NCBI GenBank assembly: GCA_937883885.1
Contig: CAKZXL010000369.1
Span: 1 to 29,173 of the forward strand
From: an uncultured Aquincola sp.
GTDB lineage: Bacteria; Pseudomonadota; Gammaproteobacteria; Burkholderiales; Burkholderiaceae
Length of the DNA stretch: 29,173 nucleotides
Direction of reading: 5' to 3'
Both the position numbers and the translations under genes were made by a program. Under the pieces are notes generated by a model. It was not told the DNA's origin. It saw only the letters and a program-made list of their open reading frames with translations, and did no database searches. Positions 1 through 7,841 of the stretch are shown piece after piece; positions within the stretch are counted from its first letter, which is position 1; each line of letters begins with the position of its first letter.

Positions 1-84
1 CGCCTGTCGGTGGGCCTGGAAGACCCCGACGACCTGCTGGACGACCTGAAGCGCGCGCTGAAGGTGGCGGAGAAGGCGCAATGA
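1..84 (+). CDS. C-terminal end of a trans-sulfuration enzyme (PLP-dependent), partial
   Basis: Only the last 27 codons and the TGA stop lie in the window. The peptide begins RLSVGLEDPDDLLDDL, which matches the typical end of Cys/Met-metabolism PLP enzymes (cystathionine gamma-synthase, cystathionine beta-lyase, O-acyl-homoserine sulfhydrylase). In that family a conserved 'R-x-S-x-G-L-E' strand near the active site is followed by an acidic final helix. Which member it is cannot be told from this piece. Its stop overlaps the start of the next gene (ATGA), so the two are probably translationally coupled. Confidence 0.75.
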   Translation, partial: RLSVGLEDPDDLLDDLKRALKVAEKAQ

Positions 85-926
85 AGCTGCAGGTCAACAC
101 CCCCCAAGGCCCGCAGCCGGCCTACGCCTACACCGGCGGCAAGCCCTTCGACCCCACCCTACCCTGCGTGGTCATGGTGCATGGCGCCCTGAACGACCAC
201 AGCGTGTGGACGCTGGCGGCGCGCTGGTTCGCGCACCATGGCTTTGGCGTGCTGGCCGTCGACCAGCCCGGCCACGGCCGCAGCGACGGCCCGGTACTGC
301 CCAGCGTGGAAGCCCTGGCCGACTGGGTGCTGGCGCTGCTGGACGCCGCCGACGTGCAGCGGGCCGCGCTGGTGGGCCACAGCATGGGCTCATTGATCGC
401 GCTGGAAGCCGCCGCCAGCGCGCCCGAGCGCGCCAGCGCCCTGGTGATGGTGGGCACCGCCTACCCGATGAAGGTGTCGGACGCACTGCTGGCCACCGCG
501 CTGAACACGCCGCTGGCGGCCATCGACATGGTGAACACGTTTTCGCTGAGCACCATCGCCGCCAAGCCCTCCTACCCCGGCCCGGGCGCCTGGCTGCACG
601 GCGGCGGGCGGGCACTGATGCGCCGGCTGCTGCAGCAGGGCGCGGCCCATGTGCCGGCGGGCAGCAACCTGTTCCACCACGACTTCCGCCTTTGCGACGC
701 CTATGCCAACGGGCTGCAGGCCGCGGCCGCCGTCAGCTGCCCCGCCACGCTGGTACTGGGCGGCCGCGACCAGATGACCCCGCCCAAGGCCACCCGCGAC
801 CTGGCCCAGGCGCTGAAGGCGAAAGTACTGACGCTGCCCACCGCCGGGCATGCGCTGATGCAGGAGGCGCCGGAGGGGATGCTGGGGGCGCTGAGGGGGG
901 CCTTGAAGGACGCGCTTGCGACTTAG
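81..926 (+). CDS. alpha/beta hydrolase
   Basis: A 281-residue alpha/beta-hydrolase-fold protein, probably cytoplasmic because no signal peptide is visible. The strand-HG oxyanion motif VMVHGA is near residue 32 and the nucleophile elbow GHSMG has Ser101. The acid is likely Asp230 in LGGRDQMTPP and the catalytic His is His257 in PTAGHALM. The full Ser-Asp-His triad and length are normal for the family, so an active esterase, lipase-like or C-C bond hydrolase is expected. The substrate cannot be inferred. ATG overlaps the stop of the upstream trans-sulfuration gene by four bases (ATGA), suggesting one operon. The family call is firm, the reaction is not. Confidence 0.9.
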   Translation: MKLQVNTPQGPQPAYAYTGGKPFDPTLPCVVMVHGALNDHSVWTLAARWFAHHGFGVLAVDQPGHGRSDGPVLPSVEALADWVLALLDAADVQRAALVGHSMGSLIALEAAASAPERASALVMVGTAYPMKVSDALLATALNTPLAAIDMVNTFSLSTIAAKPSYPGPGAWLHGGGRALMRRLLQQGAAHVPAGSNLFHHDFRLCDAYANGLQAAAAVSCPATLVLGGRDQMTPPKATRDLAQALKAKVLTLPTAGHALMQEAPEGMLGALRGALKDALAT

Positions 927-944
927 CTAGCACCGGACTAGGAT
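916..944 (+). promoter_or_regulatory. putative sigma-70 promoter for the toxin-antitoxin pair
   Basis: TTGCGA (916-921) and TAGGAT (939-944) are separated by 17 bases and each matches four of six consensus positions. The -35 box overlaps the end of the hydrolase gene. Transcription would start at about 950-952, on or next to the ATG at 951, implying a leaderless antitoxin mRNA. No Shine-Dalgarno sequence precedes that ATG. Confidence 0.4.
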
Positions 945-950
945 GGCCGC

Positions 951-1196
951 ATGAACAAGGTCATCGGCATGCATGAAGCGAAGTCCACGCTGTCACAGCT
1001 GGTGGCGCGTGCGGCTGGCGGCGAAACCATCCTCATCGGTCCGCATGGCCGTGCCGAGGCCAAGCTGGTACCGGTGGATGCGCCGCAGCCCAAGAAGATC
1101 AGGATCGGCGCCATGAAGGGCCGGCTCAAGGTGCCCGACGACTTCAACGAGCCGCTGCCCGACGACGTGCTGCAGGGGTTCGAGGGCATGCTGTGA
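951..1196 (+). CDS. Phd/YefM-type antitoxin (VapB-like)
   Basis: An 81-residue protein resembling type II antitoxins of the Phd/YefM family. The N-terminal part (MHEAKSTLSQLVARAAGGE, then an 'I.GPHGRAEAKLVP' strand) is the DNA-binding dimerisation domain. The C-terminal part (about residues 45-81, with FNEPLPDDVLQGFEGML) is acidic and probably binds and neutralises the toxin. It lies directly upstream of a PIN-domain gene and its TGA overlaps that gene's GTG, the usual antitoxin-first layout. Autoregulation of the operon is normal for the family, but I found no clear operator palindrome. Confidence 0.88.
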   Translation: MNKVIGMHEAKSTLSQLVARAAGGETILIGPHGRAEAKLVPVDAPQPKKIRIGAMKGRLKVPDDFNEPLPDDVLQGFEGML

Positions 1197-1576
1197 GGCT
1201 GCTGCTGGACACGCAGCTGCTGCTCTGGACCTTGAGTGGCGACAAGCGAATGAAGAAGCTCACCCCTCGCCTGCTGGACGAGGAGAACGAATGCTTCTTC
1301 AGCGTGGCCTCCCTATGGGAAATCGCCATCAAGCACGCGATGGGCAAGCTGCAGGCCGACGCCGAAGAGGTGCGCAGTGAATGCCTGGGCAGCGGCTTCA
1401 AGGAAATCCAGATCACCTTTGCCCACGTGCGGCAGCTGGTCGGCTTGCCCCACGTGCACCGCGACCCGTTCGACCGCCTGCTGGTGGCCCAGGCGATGGG
1501 TGAGCCGCTGCGGCTGCTGACGGCCGACAGCGTCCTCGGTGCCTACGGCCCTCACGTGGAGTTCGTGGTTCTTTGA
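1193..1576 (+). CDS. vapC: VapC-type PIN-domain toxin (ribonuclease)
   Basis: A 127-residue PIN-domain protein, the usual VapC length. The acidic metal-binding residues of the fold are visible: Asp6 in LLLDTQ, Glu43 in SLWEIAIK, Asp91/Asp94 in DPFDRLL and Asp112 in TADSVL. VapC toxins are Mg-dependent endoribonucleases, often cutting tRNA or rRNA; the target here is unknown. The start is GTG at 1193, overlapping the antitoxin stop (GTGA), so translation is coupled to the antitoxin. Many homologues read DTH or DTN where this one has DTQ (Gln8). The toxin looks intact. Confidence 0.9.
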   Translation: MRLLLDTQLLLWTLSGDKRMKKLTPRLLDEENECFFSVASLWEIAIKHAMGKLQADAEEVRSECLGSGFKEIQITFAHVRQLVGLPHVHRDPFDRLLVAQAMGEPLRLLTADSVLGAYGPHVEFVVL

Positions 1577-1590
1577 TCGCCCCCAGGGCC

Positions 1591-1650
1591 GGGCTGCGCC
1601 CAGCCCGCCCCCCGAGGGGGAAAGGAAACTTGGGGCGGCCCGGCGTTTCC
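1591..1650. terminator. structured intergenic region between convergent genes
   Basis: Three inverted repeats lie between the vapC stop and the yihY stop. They are GGGCTG/CAGCCC (1591-1596 and 1601-1606), CCCC/GGGG (1609-1612 and 1617-1620) and GGAAAC/GTTTCC (1624-1629 and 1645-1650). There is no long T-run, but the position at the ends of two converging genes suggests a bidirectional transcription end. Part of the third repeat recurs downstream of the HD-GYP gene. Confidence 0.4.
1630..1648 (+). repeat. dispersed intergenic repeat, copy 1
   Basis: TTGGGGCGGCCCGGCGTTT here closely matches the sequence at 6837-6856, which has C to T and one inserted G. Both copies follow the 3' end of a gene. 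It may be part of an intergenic hairpin family of this genome. Confidence 0.4.
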
Positions 1651-1663
1651 TTGTGACCGACGC

Positions 1664-2893
1664 TCACAACACCTCCCCCAGCCGCATCTCATCCACCCCC
1701 ACCTGACGCCGGAAAACAGCGGTCACCGGGTCAGGGGTCAGCAGCAGTTCGTCGACCAGCGGCTGCAGCCCGGTGCGCTGCGGGTCGACCAGCAGCACAT
1801 GGCGCTGGCCGCCTTCTTCTTCCAGGCGGCCCACCCAGTCCAGCGCCACCAGCGCATCCACCACGGTTTCCACCAGCAGCGGATCGGTGCTCAGCGCCTC
1901 GGCCAGCTGGCGCAGCGTCAGGCCGTGGCGCTGGCCGCCGTGGGCCTCGCTGAGCAGCCGCAGCACCGCCAGCGCCAATGAGAACTGGTGCCCCGGCACG
2001 CCCACCCGGCGCACGATGCGCATCGACAGGCTGGGCGCATGCGCCGCGATGATGGCGCCCAGCAACACGATGACCCAGCCGATGTACATCCACAGCAGCA
2101 GGATGGGCAGCGTGGCAAAGGCGCCGTAGATCGTGGAATAGGTGGGCACCAGGCTCACGTACAGGCCCAGCACCTTCTTCGCCAGCTCGAAGCCCAGCGC
2201 GCAGAACAGGCCCCCGGCCAGCGCATGGCGCCAGCGCACGTCGGTGTTGGGCACGTAATGGAACAGGCCCGTCACCGCCGCCACCTGCAGCCCGAACTCC
2301 AGCGTGTTGAGCAGGAAGTTCACCGCATCGGGCATCGCGCCCACCAGGCCCTTGCTGGACGAGATGGCGTACGAGGTCATCGACAGGCTGACGCCCAGCA
2401 CCAGCGGCCCCAGCGTGATGGCCGCCCAGTACACCAGCACCCGCTGAGCGATCGGCCGCGGCCGGCGCACCCGCCAGATGCCGTTGAGCGTGCGGTCGAT
2501 GGTGAGCATCAACGCCAGCGCGGTGAGCAGCAGCACCACCAGACCCAGCGAGCCCAGCTTGGTGGCCTGGCGGGCGAACTGGGTCACCGCCGTCAACACC
2601 GGCTTGGCGATGTTGTCGGGCACCAGGGTCTGCAGGAAGTACTTCTCCAGCGAGATCTGGAAGTTGGAGAAGATGGGAAAGGCCGAGAACACCGCCAGCA
2701 TCACCGTGACCAGCGGCACCAGCGCAATCAGCGTGGTGAAGGTCAGGCTGCTGGCAGTCAGGCCCAGGCGGTCGTCGCGGAAGCGGTCGCGCAGGGTGCG
2801 CAGGGTGTCGATCCAGGGCCAGCGGCGCAGCGCCACCAGGGCGCGCCAGGCCCTGACGCGCCAGGGTCGGCGCTCAGAGGTCACGGGGGGCAT
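1664..2893 (-). CDS. YihY/RBN-family inner membrane protein
   Basis: A 409-residue protein if translation starts at the ATG at 2893 (MPPVTSERRPW). The frame stays open further upstream, but that stretch overlaps the divergent gene and has no family character. Residues about 40-290 form the YihY domain with about six hydrophobic segments and family motifs such as DRLGLTASSLTFTTLIALVP and YSTIYGAFATLPILLLWMYIGW. The last 120 residues are a soluble tail predicted to be winged-helix-like (RQLAEALSTDPLLVETVVDAL), as in longer members. The family was once called ribonuclease BN, but that activity belongs to another gene. Its membrane function is not established. Confidence 0.9.
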   Translation of the reverse strand: MPPVTSERRPWRVRAWRALVALRRWPWIDTLRTLRDRFRDDRLGLTASSLTFTTLIALVPLVTVMLAVFSAFPIFSNFQISLEKYFLQTLVPDNIAKPVLTAVTQFARQATKLGSLGLVVLLLTALALMLTIDRTLNGIWRVRRPRPIAQRVLVYWAAITLGPLVLGVSLSMTSYAISSSKGLVGAMPDAVNFLLNTLEFGLQVAAVTGLFHYVPNTDVRWRHALAGGLFCALGFELAKKVLGLYVSLVPTYSTIYGAFATLPILLLWMYIGWVIVLLGAIIAAHAPSLSMRIVRRVGVPGHQFSLALAVLRLLSEAHGGQRHGLTLRQLAEALSTDPLLVETVVDALVALDWVGRLEEEGGQRHVLLVDPQRTGLQPLVDELLLTPDPVTAVFRRQVGVDEMRLGEVL

Positions 2894-2912
2894 GCGCCTA
2901 TCATGCCAGCCC

Positions 2913-3335
2913 ATGCCCGATGTCTCCGCCCGGCCCGACCGCACCACCACCCTCACCCGCAACCTGGCCGTGGCCAGCCTGCTGGCGCTCATCGTGCTGG
3001 GGCTGGCCTGGGAGCTGTGGCTGGCCCCCACCGGCCAGCGCACCTGGGCGCTGAAGGTGCTGCCGCTGGCGGTGCCGCTGACGGGCTTTCTCAAGTACCG
3101 CATGCGCACCTACCGCTGGGTGAGCCTGCTGGTGTGGCTGTACTTCACCGAAGGCGTGGTGCGCGCCACGTCGGAGAGCGGCATCAGCGCTGTGCTGGCC
3201 ACGCTGCAGGTGCTGCTGTGCGTGGTGCTGTTCACCGCCTGCGCCTGGCATGTGCGCTGGCGCCTCAAGCGTGGCCATGCCGCAGCGCAGGCCGAGGCCG
3301 GTGCCGACCAGCCGCCGGCGGCCGGCCGCCCTTGA
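2913..3335 (+). CDS. DUF2069 membrane protein
   Basis: A 140-residue protein starting MPDVSARPDR. It has four hydrophobic segments: about residues 18-38, 45-58, 65-82 and 88-110. The core contains LPLTGFLKYRM-like and YRWVSLLVWLYFTEGVVRA segments, characteristic of DUF2069, a small inner-membrane family of unknown function. The tail is charged and Ala/Pro-rich. An alternative in-frame ATG lies at 2892. Only 19 bases separate its start from that of the divergent yihY-type gene, so both promoters must overlap coding sequence. A TATCAT hexamer at 2899-2904 could be a -10 box, but no matching -35 is visible. Confidence 0.82.
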   Translation: MPDVSARPDRTTTLTRNLAVASLLALIVLGLAWELWLAPTGQRTWALKVLPLAVPLTGFLKYRMRTYRWVSLLVWLYFTEGVVRATSESGISAVLATLQVLLCVVLFTACAWHVRWRLKRGHAAAQAEAGADQPPAAGRP

Positions 3336-3372
3336 CCCGCAGCCGCGGCCGCACCGGGATGCACGCTCGACC

Positions 3373-4797
3373 ATGACCCCCGACCACGCCCCGATTGATG
3401 CCCTGCCTGCCGCCTTGCGCGCGGCGTTGGGCGAAGCCCATGTGATCACCGGCCAAGACGCCGCCGGCTATGAGCAGGACTGGCGCCAGCGCTGGCCCGG
3501 CCGTGCGCTGGCCGTGGCCCGGCCCGGCAGCACCGACGACGTGGCCACCGTGCTGCGCCTGGCCGCGCGCCACGGCGCCAGCGTGGTGCCGCAGGGTGGC
3601 AACACCGGCCTGGTGGGCGGCGGCGTGCCCGACGACAGCGGCCGCCAGCTGGTGCTGAGCCTGGGCCGCATGAACCGCATCCGCGAGATCGACGCCGCCA
3701 ACCTGACGATGACGGCCGAGGCCGGCTGCGTGCTGCAGGCTCTGCAGCACGCAGCGGCCGAGCAAGGCCTGCTGTTTCCGCTGAGCCTGGCAGCCGAAGG
3801 CAGCTGCAGCATCGGCGGCAACCTGGCCACCAATGCCGGTGGCACCCAGGTGCTGCGCTACGGCAATGCGCGCGAGCTGTGCCTGGGGCTGGAGGTGGTC
3901 ACGGCGCAGGGCGAGGTGTGGAGCGGCCTGTCGGGCCTGCGCAAGGACAACACCGGCTACGACCTGCGCGACCTGTTCATCGGCAGCGAAGGCACGCTGG
4001 GCGTGATCACCGCGGCCACGCTCAAGCTGTTTCCGCAGCCGGTGGCCACACTCACCGCCCTGGCCGCCTGCCCCGACCTGCCGGCCTGCGTGGCGCTGCT
4101 GATGCGCGCCCGCGCCCGGCTGGGCGCCGGCCTCACCGGCTTCGAGGTGATGAACCGGCTGTCGCTGGAGCTGGTGCGCCGGCACTTTGCGCAGCTGCCG
4201 CAGCCGCTGCCCGGCGCCCCGTGGACGGTGCTGCTGGAGCTGGCCGATGGCGAGTCGGAAGCGCATGCGCGCAGCCTGTTCGAAGGGCTGATGGAAGCCG
4301 CGCTCCAAGATGGCTGCTGCACCGATGCGGTGGTGGCCGAGAGCCTGGCCCAGTCGCAGGCGCTGTGGCAGTTGCGTGAATCCATCCCGCTGGCGCAGGC
4401 GGCCGAGGGGCCCAACATCAAGCACGACATCGCGCTGCCGGTCTCGCGCATCGCCGACTTCGTGGCGGCCACCGATGCGGCGCTGGCCACGGCCTTTCCG
4501 GGCGCGGCGCTGGTCAACTTCGGCCACCTGGGCGACGGCAACCTGCACTACAACCTGCAGGCGCCACCCGGCATGCCGGCAGTTGAGTTCCTGGCCCGGC
4601 ATGAACATGCCGTGAATGCGCTGGTGTACGACGGCGTGATGGCCCATGGCGGCTCCATCTCGGCCGAACACGGCATCGGCCGCCTCAAGCGCGAAGAGCG
4701 GGCCGAGCGCAAGAGCCCGGTGGCCCTGGGCCTGATGCGCGCCATCAAGCAGGCGCTGGACCCACAGGGGCTGCTGAACCCCGGGCGGGTGCTGTAG
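3373..4797 (+). CDS. FAD-binding oxidase/dehydrogenase of the GlcD/D-2-hydroxyacid type
   Basis: A 474-residue flavoprotein of the vanillyl-alcohol-oxidase superfamily. The N-terminal FAD_binding_4 domain has the pyrophosphate-binding loop PQGGNTGLVGGG at residues 73-84 and CSIGGNLATNAGG further on. The C-terminal FAD-oxidase_C domain has HLGDGNLHYN (from about residue 385) and EHGIGRLK (from Glu432), which carry substrate- and metal-binding residues in D-lactate and D-2-hydroxyglutarate dehydrogenases. It most likely oxidises a D-2-hydroxyacid and passes electrons to the respiratory chain or an electron-transfer flavoprotein. The exact substrate cannot be told. The ATG at 3373 was chosen because the upstream frame overlaps the DUF2069 gene and lacks family similarity. 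Confidence 0.9.
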   Translation: MTPDHAPIDALPAALRAALGEAHVITGQDAAGYEQDWRQRWPGRALAVARPGSTDDVATVLRLAARHGASVVPQGGNTGLVGGGVPDDSGRQLVLSLGRMNRIREIDAANLTMTAEAGCVLQALQHAAAEQGLLFPLSLAAEGSCSIGGNLATNAGGTQVLRYGNARELCLGLEVVTAQGEVWSGLSGLRKDNTGYDLRDLFIGSEGTLGVITAATLKLFPQPVATLTALAACPDLPACVALLMRARARLGAGLTGFEVMNRLSLELVRRHFAQLPQPLPGAPWTVLLELADGESEAHARSLFEGLMEAALQDGCCTDAVVAESLAQSQALWQLRESIPLAQAAEGPNIKHDIALPVSRIADFVAATDAALATAFPGAALVNFGHLGDGNLHYNLQAPPGMPAVEFLARHEHAVNALVYDGVMAHGGSISAEHGIGRLKREERAERKSPVALGLMRAIKQALDPQGLLNPGRVL

Positions 4798-4812
4798 CAC
4801 CTGCGCACCCGC

Positions 4813-5451
4813 TCAGCGCGGCGACAGCGCCAGTCGCAGGCCGAAGCCCAGGAACATCGCACCGATGGCGCGGTTGAGCCACAGCGTCACACGCCGGCTG
4901 GCCTGCACCCGCCGGCTGGCCAGGGCTGAAGACACGGCCAGAAAGTGGCACCACAGCATCGCGTTGACGTTGAAGATGCAGCCCAGCACGATGAAAGCCA
5001 GCGCCTTGTGGGGCGCGTCATGCGCGATGAACTGCGGCACGAAGGCCAGGAAGAACACCGCCACCTTGGGGTTGAGCACGTTGGTGAGAAAACCCTGGAA
5101 CCAAATGCGCCGCCAGCTCAGCGGCGCCACGGGCGCTGCCGGCGCTTCAGCCGCTGCCGGTGCACCGCGCCGCAGCAGCAGCGCCAGCCCGATGTACACC
5201 AGGTAGGCCGCCCCCACCAGCTTGACCACGGTGAACGCGGTGGAAGAAGCCGCCAGCAGCGTCGACAAGCCCAGCGCCGCCGCCAGCACATGCACCAGGG
5301 TGCCGGTGCCCACGCCCAGCGCCGCGGCTGAGCCGGCGCGCCAGCCCTGGCTGGCGCTGCGCGACATGATCAGCAGCGAATCGGGCCCTGGCGCGATGTT
5401 GAGCAGCAGGCCGGAGACGATGAAGAGCGCGAGGTCCTGGGTACCGAACAT
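4813..5451 (-). CDS. LysE/RhtB-family exporter
   Basis: A 212-residue integral membrane protein with about six hydrophobic segments. It begins MFGTQDLALFIVSGLLLNIAPGPD and includes the family signature NIAPGPDSLLIMSRS near residue 20, followed by a Gly-rich helix (AALGVGTGTLVHVLAAALG). The motif QGFLTNVLNPKVAVFFLAFVPQF in the middle is also diagnostic. Members export amino acids such as lysine, homoserine or threonine by proton exchange; the substrate here is unknown. The ATG at 5451 is preferred over an upstream ATG at 5481 because homology starts there. It converges on the FAD oxidase (15-base gap) and diverges from the HD-GYP gene. Confidence 0.92.
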   Translation of the reverse strand: MFGTQDLALFIVSGLLLNIAPGPDSLLIMSRSASQGWRAGSAAALGVGTGTLVHVLAAALGLSTLLAASSTAFTVVKLVGAAYLVYIGLALLLRRGAPAAAEAPAAPVAPLSWRRIWFQGFLTNVLNPKVAVFFLAFVPQFIAHDAPHKALAFIVLGCIFNVNAMLWCHFLAVSSALASRRVQASRRVTLWLNRAIGAMFLGFGLRLALSPR

Positions 5452-5573
5452 GGCAGCGGCGGCGGTGGTGGATGGACGCATTGTGCTGCCCGGCGCCTAT
5501 CCGCCAAAGCGGGCCGCGCCACCCATGTTTCTCCGGCGATCGGGGCTTTTGCAAGTGCGGCAAGCTGCAAGGC

Positions 5574-6797
5574 GTGCTCAAACGTATTACTCCCGCGCAA
5601 CTGCGCATCGGCATGTTCATCCACGAGCTGGGCGGCTCGTGGATGTCGCACCCGTTCTGGCGCAGCAAGTTCCTGCTGAGCGACGACAAGACGCTGGCCA
5701 AGGTGCTGGACAGCGGCATCCCCGACCTGGTGATCGACACCTCGCGCGGGCTGGACGTGCCGGCCGAGCCCATCACCACGCCCGAGGTGACGGCGCCCGC
5801 GCCGCTGGCCGAAGCAACGCCGCTGCCGCCCCCGCCGGCCAGCGTGCTGCTGCCCGCCGCCGGCCCCGACTATCGCCAGGCCGCCGCGTTGTGCGAGCGG
5901 TCGATGGCCGTGGTGCACGAGCTGTTCCATGAAGCCCGCATGGGCCACGCCATCGACGCCGAGCACTGTGTGCCGGTGGTGCAGGAGGTCATCGATTCGG
6001 TGGCGCAGAACCCCACCACGCTGACCAGCCTGGCCCGCCTGAAGACCGCCAACGGCTATGCCTACATGCATGCGGTGGCGGTGTGCGCGCTGATGGCCTC
6101 GCTCTCGCGCACCATGGGCCTGACGCCCGAGCAGACGCGCGAGGCCGCGCTGGCCGGCCTGATGCTGGACATCGGCAAGACCCGCATGCCGGCCGAGCTG
6201 CACGACAAGCCCGGCCGCCTGAGCGATGCCGAGCAGGCGCAGTTCCAGGCCCACGTGCGCCATGGCCAGCAGCTGCTGATGGAAGCCGGCGGCTTCAGCC
6301 CCGCCGTCATCGACGTGGCACTGCACCACCATGAACGCATCGACGGCGCCGGCTATCCCGACCGGCTGTCGGGCGACGGCATCAGCCTGTTCTCGCGCAT
6401 GGCAGCGGTGTGCGACGTGTACGACGCGGTGACCTCGCGCCGGCCCTACCACGCGCCCTGGGACCCGGCCGAGGCGATGAGCCACCTGGCCCACACCAAG
6501 GGCCAGTTCGATCCGCGGGTGTTCCAGGCCTTCGTCAAGTCGGTGGGCGTGTACCCCAACGGCTCGCTGGTGCGGCTGCGCTCCGAGCGGCTGGCCGTGG
6601 TGCGCAGCCAGGGGCTGGCCTCGCTGCTGCAGCCCAAGGTGGCCGTCTTCTATTCAGTGGCCGAGCGGCATGCGCTGGAGCCCTTCGAGCTGGACCTGGC
6701 CGATGCCAAGGCCGACGACAAGATCACCGGCATCGAATCGCCCGAGGCCTGGCGCTTCAAGGACCTGGACCGGCTGTGGCTGGCGCCCTTGAAATAG
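5574..6797 (+). CDS. DUF3391 plus HD-GYP domain protein with a degenerate HD pair
   Basis: A 407-residue protein from the GTG at 5574 (VLKRITPAQLRIGMFI). No good ribosome-binding site is visible, so the start rests on the beginning of the DUF3391 domain (residues about 3-62, GSWMSHPFW). A Pro/Ala-rich linker (65-98) leads to an HD-GYP domain (about 130-320). HD-GYP proteins normally hydrolyse cyclic di-GMP using clustered His/Asp metal ligands. His166, the HVRHG histidines, HHHE (251-254), the GYP motif (GAGYPDRL) and the later Asp281 are present. The eponymous HD pair reads Leu198-Asp199 (MLDIGKTRMP), so one metal ligand is missing. Position next to flagellin suggests a role in motility signalling. 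Confidence 0.85.
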   Translation: MLKRITPAQLRIGMFIHELGGSWMSHPFWRSKFLLSDDKTLAKVLDSGIPDLVIDTSRGLDVPAEPITTPEVTAPAPLAEATPLPPPPASVLLPAAGPDYRQAAALCERSMAVVHELFHEARMGHAIDAEHCVPVVQEVIDSVAQNPTTLTSLARLKTANGYAYMHAVAVCALMASLSRTMGLTPEQTREAALAGLMLDIGKTRMPAELHDKPGRLSDAEQAQFQAHVRHGQQLLMEAGGFSPAVIDVALHHHERIDGAGYPDRLSGDGISLFSRMAAVCDVYDAVTSRRPYHAPWDPAEAMSHLAHTKGQFDPRVFQAFVKSVGVYPNGSLVRLRSERLAVVRSQGLASLLQPKVAVFYSVAERHALEPFELDLADAKADDKITGIESPEAWRFKDLDRLWLAPLK

Positions 6798-6836
6798 CGT
6801 TCGTGCAATCCGTCACGCCTCAGCGGCCAGATGCAG

Positions 6837-6856
6837 TTGGGGTGGGCCCGGCGTTT
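6837..6856 (+). repeat. dispersed intergenic repeat, copy 2
   Basis: TTGGGGTGGGCCCGGCGTTT resembles copy 1 at 1630-1648 and again lies just past a gene end (HD-GYP stop at 6797). The bases that follow differ. The rest of the 6798-6936 gap has a weak inverted repeat (AAGAC/GTCTT) and no promoter I can defend. Confidence 0.4.
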
Positions 6857-6936
6857 AAGACCAGTGCCCATCGGGTCGTCTTGTGATGGTGAGGGCGACT
6901 GATTGCCCCGCCCCCCACTGAATACCGGAGCCTGAC

Positions 6937-7809
6937 ATGCTGAGCCTTCACACCAACACCGCCGCCCTGTCGACCACCAGCGCCGTGAACAACACGCAGC
7001 GCGGTCTGTCCACCTCGCTGACCCGCCTGGGCACCGGCTATCGCATCAACAGCGCGATGGACGACGCCGCCGGCCTGCAGATCGCCACCCGCCTGGACGC
7101 CCAGACCCGCGGCATGAGCGTGGCGATGCGCAACACGCAGAACGGCATCTCGATGATGCAGACCGCCGAAGGCGCGTTCGACGAGGTCAACAACATCCTG
7201 GTCCGCATGAAGGACCTGGCGACCGAAGCGTCGAACGGCTCGGCCACCAGCGAAGACAAGACCGCGATGCAGGCTGAGTACGACGCCCTGGGCTCGGAAC
7301 TCAAGAACATCGTCACCAACACCTCCTTCGGTGGTGAAAAGCTGTTCGCCGCCAGCGGCGGTTCGGGCAAGTTCAGCGCCGCCGTCACCTTCCAGATCGG
7401 CGCAGCTGCCAGCGAAACGATGACCGTGAACATCGCCAGCTCGGCCAGCGCACTGACGGGCGGCTCCGGCTCGCTCCTGGCCGCCACCGCCACGTACGGC
7501 ACCGCCACCAGCGGTTCGGAGCTGACCGGCAGCGCCAACGCCACCATCACCCTGCTCGACACCGCCATCAAGGATGTCTCGACCGTGCGTTCGGCCCTGG
7601 GTGCTGCGGCCAACCGCCTGGACCACGTGTACAACAACCTGTCGAACATGAGCACCAACACCGCTGCCGCCAAGAGCCGCATCACCGACGTGGACTACGC
7701 CAGCGAAACCGCCAACATGACCAGCAAGCAGCTGCTGCTGCAGGCCGGCACCTCGATGCTCAAGCAATCGTCCAGCATGAGCCAGCTTGCCCTGTCGCTG
7801 CTGAACTGA
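6937..7809 (+). CDS. flagellin, short lateral type
   Basis: A 290-residue flagellin. The N-terminal D0/D1 domain begins MLSLHTNTAALSTT and continues with the coiled-coil segments RLGTGYRINSAMDDAAGLQIATRL and NTQNGISMMQTAEGAFDEVNNIL, matching lateral flagellins (LafA-like). The C-terminal D0/D1 (about residues 205-290) carries RITDVDYASETANM and ends MSQLALSLLN. The middle (about 125-205) is short and rich in Ser, Thr, Ala and Gly, suited to surface exposure and O-glycosylation. GGAG at 6927-6930 is six bases from the ATG. It is followed by a strong terminator, so it is probably a single-gene transcript. The neighbouring glycosyltransferase genes suggest the filament is glycosylated. I saw no convincing sigma-28 promoter. 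Confidence 0.95.
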   Translation: MLSLHTNTAALSTTSAVNNTQRGLSTSLTRLGTGYRINSAMDDAAGLQIATRLDAQTRGMSVAMRNTQNGISMMQTAEGAFDEVNNILVRMKDLATEASNGSATSEDKTAMQAEYDALGSELKNIVTNTSFGGEKLFAASGGSGKFSAAVTFQIGAAASETMTVNIASSASALTGGSGSLLAATATYGTATSGSELTGSANATITLLDTAIKDVSTVRSALGAAANRLDHVYNNLSNMSTNTAAAKSRITDVDYASETANMTSKQLLLQAGTSMLKQSSSMSQLALSLLN

Positions 7810-7814
7810 TAGAC

Positions 7815-7831
7815 CGAAGGCACCGCCTTCG
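7815..7831 (+). repeat. perfect hairpin just after the flagellin stop
   Basis: CGAAGGC (7815-7821) and GCCTTCG (7825-7831) form a perfect 7-bp stem with a 3-base loop, ten bases before the terminator stem. It may protect the abundant flagellin mRNA from 3' exonucleases, but this is inference. Confidence 0.45.
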
Positions 7832-7841
7832 TGCCACCAAG

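Noticed and set aside
2894..3109. Upstream extension of the YihY protein
   Set aside because: It overlaps the divergent DUF2069 gene and shows no family similarity; the ATG at 2893 is more credible.
3265..4800. 511-codon minus-strand frame opposite the FAD oxidase
   Set aside because: The plus-strand protein is a clear FAD oxidase with conserved motifs; the antisense product is Gln/His/Ala-rich with no family features.
6798..6936. Sigma-28 promoter for flagellin
   Set aside because: TTTAAGACC resembles part of a -35, but no GCCGATAA-like -10 lies at a suitable distance.
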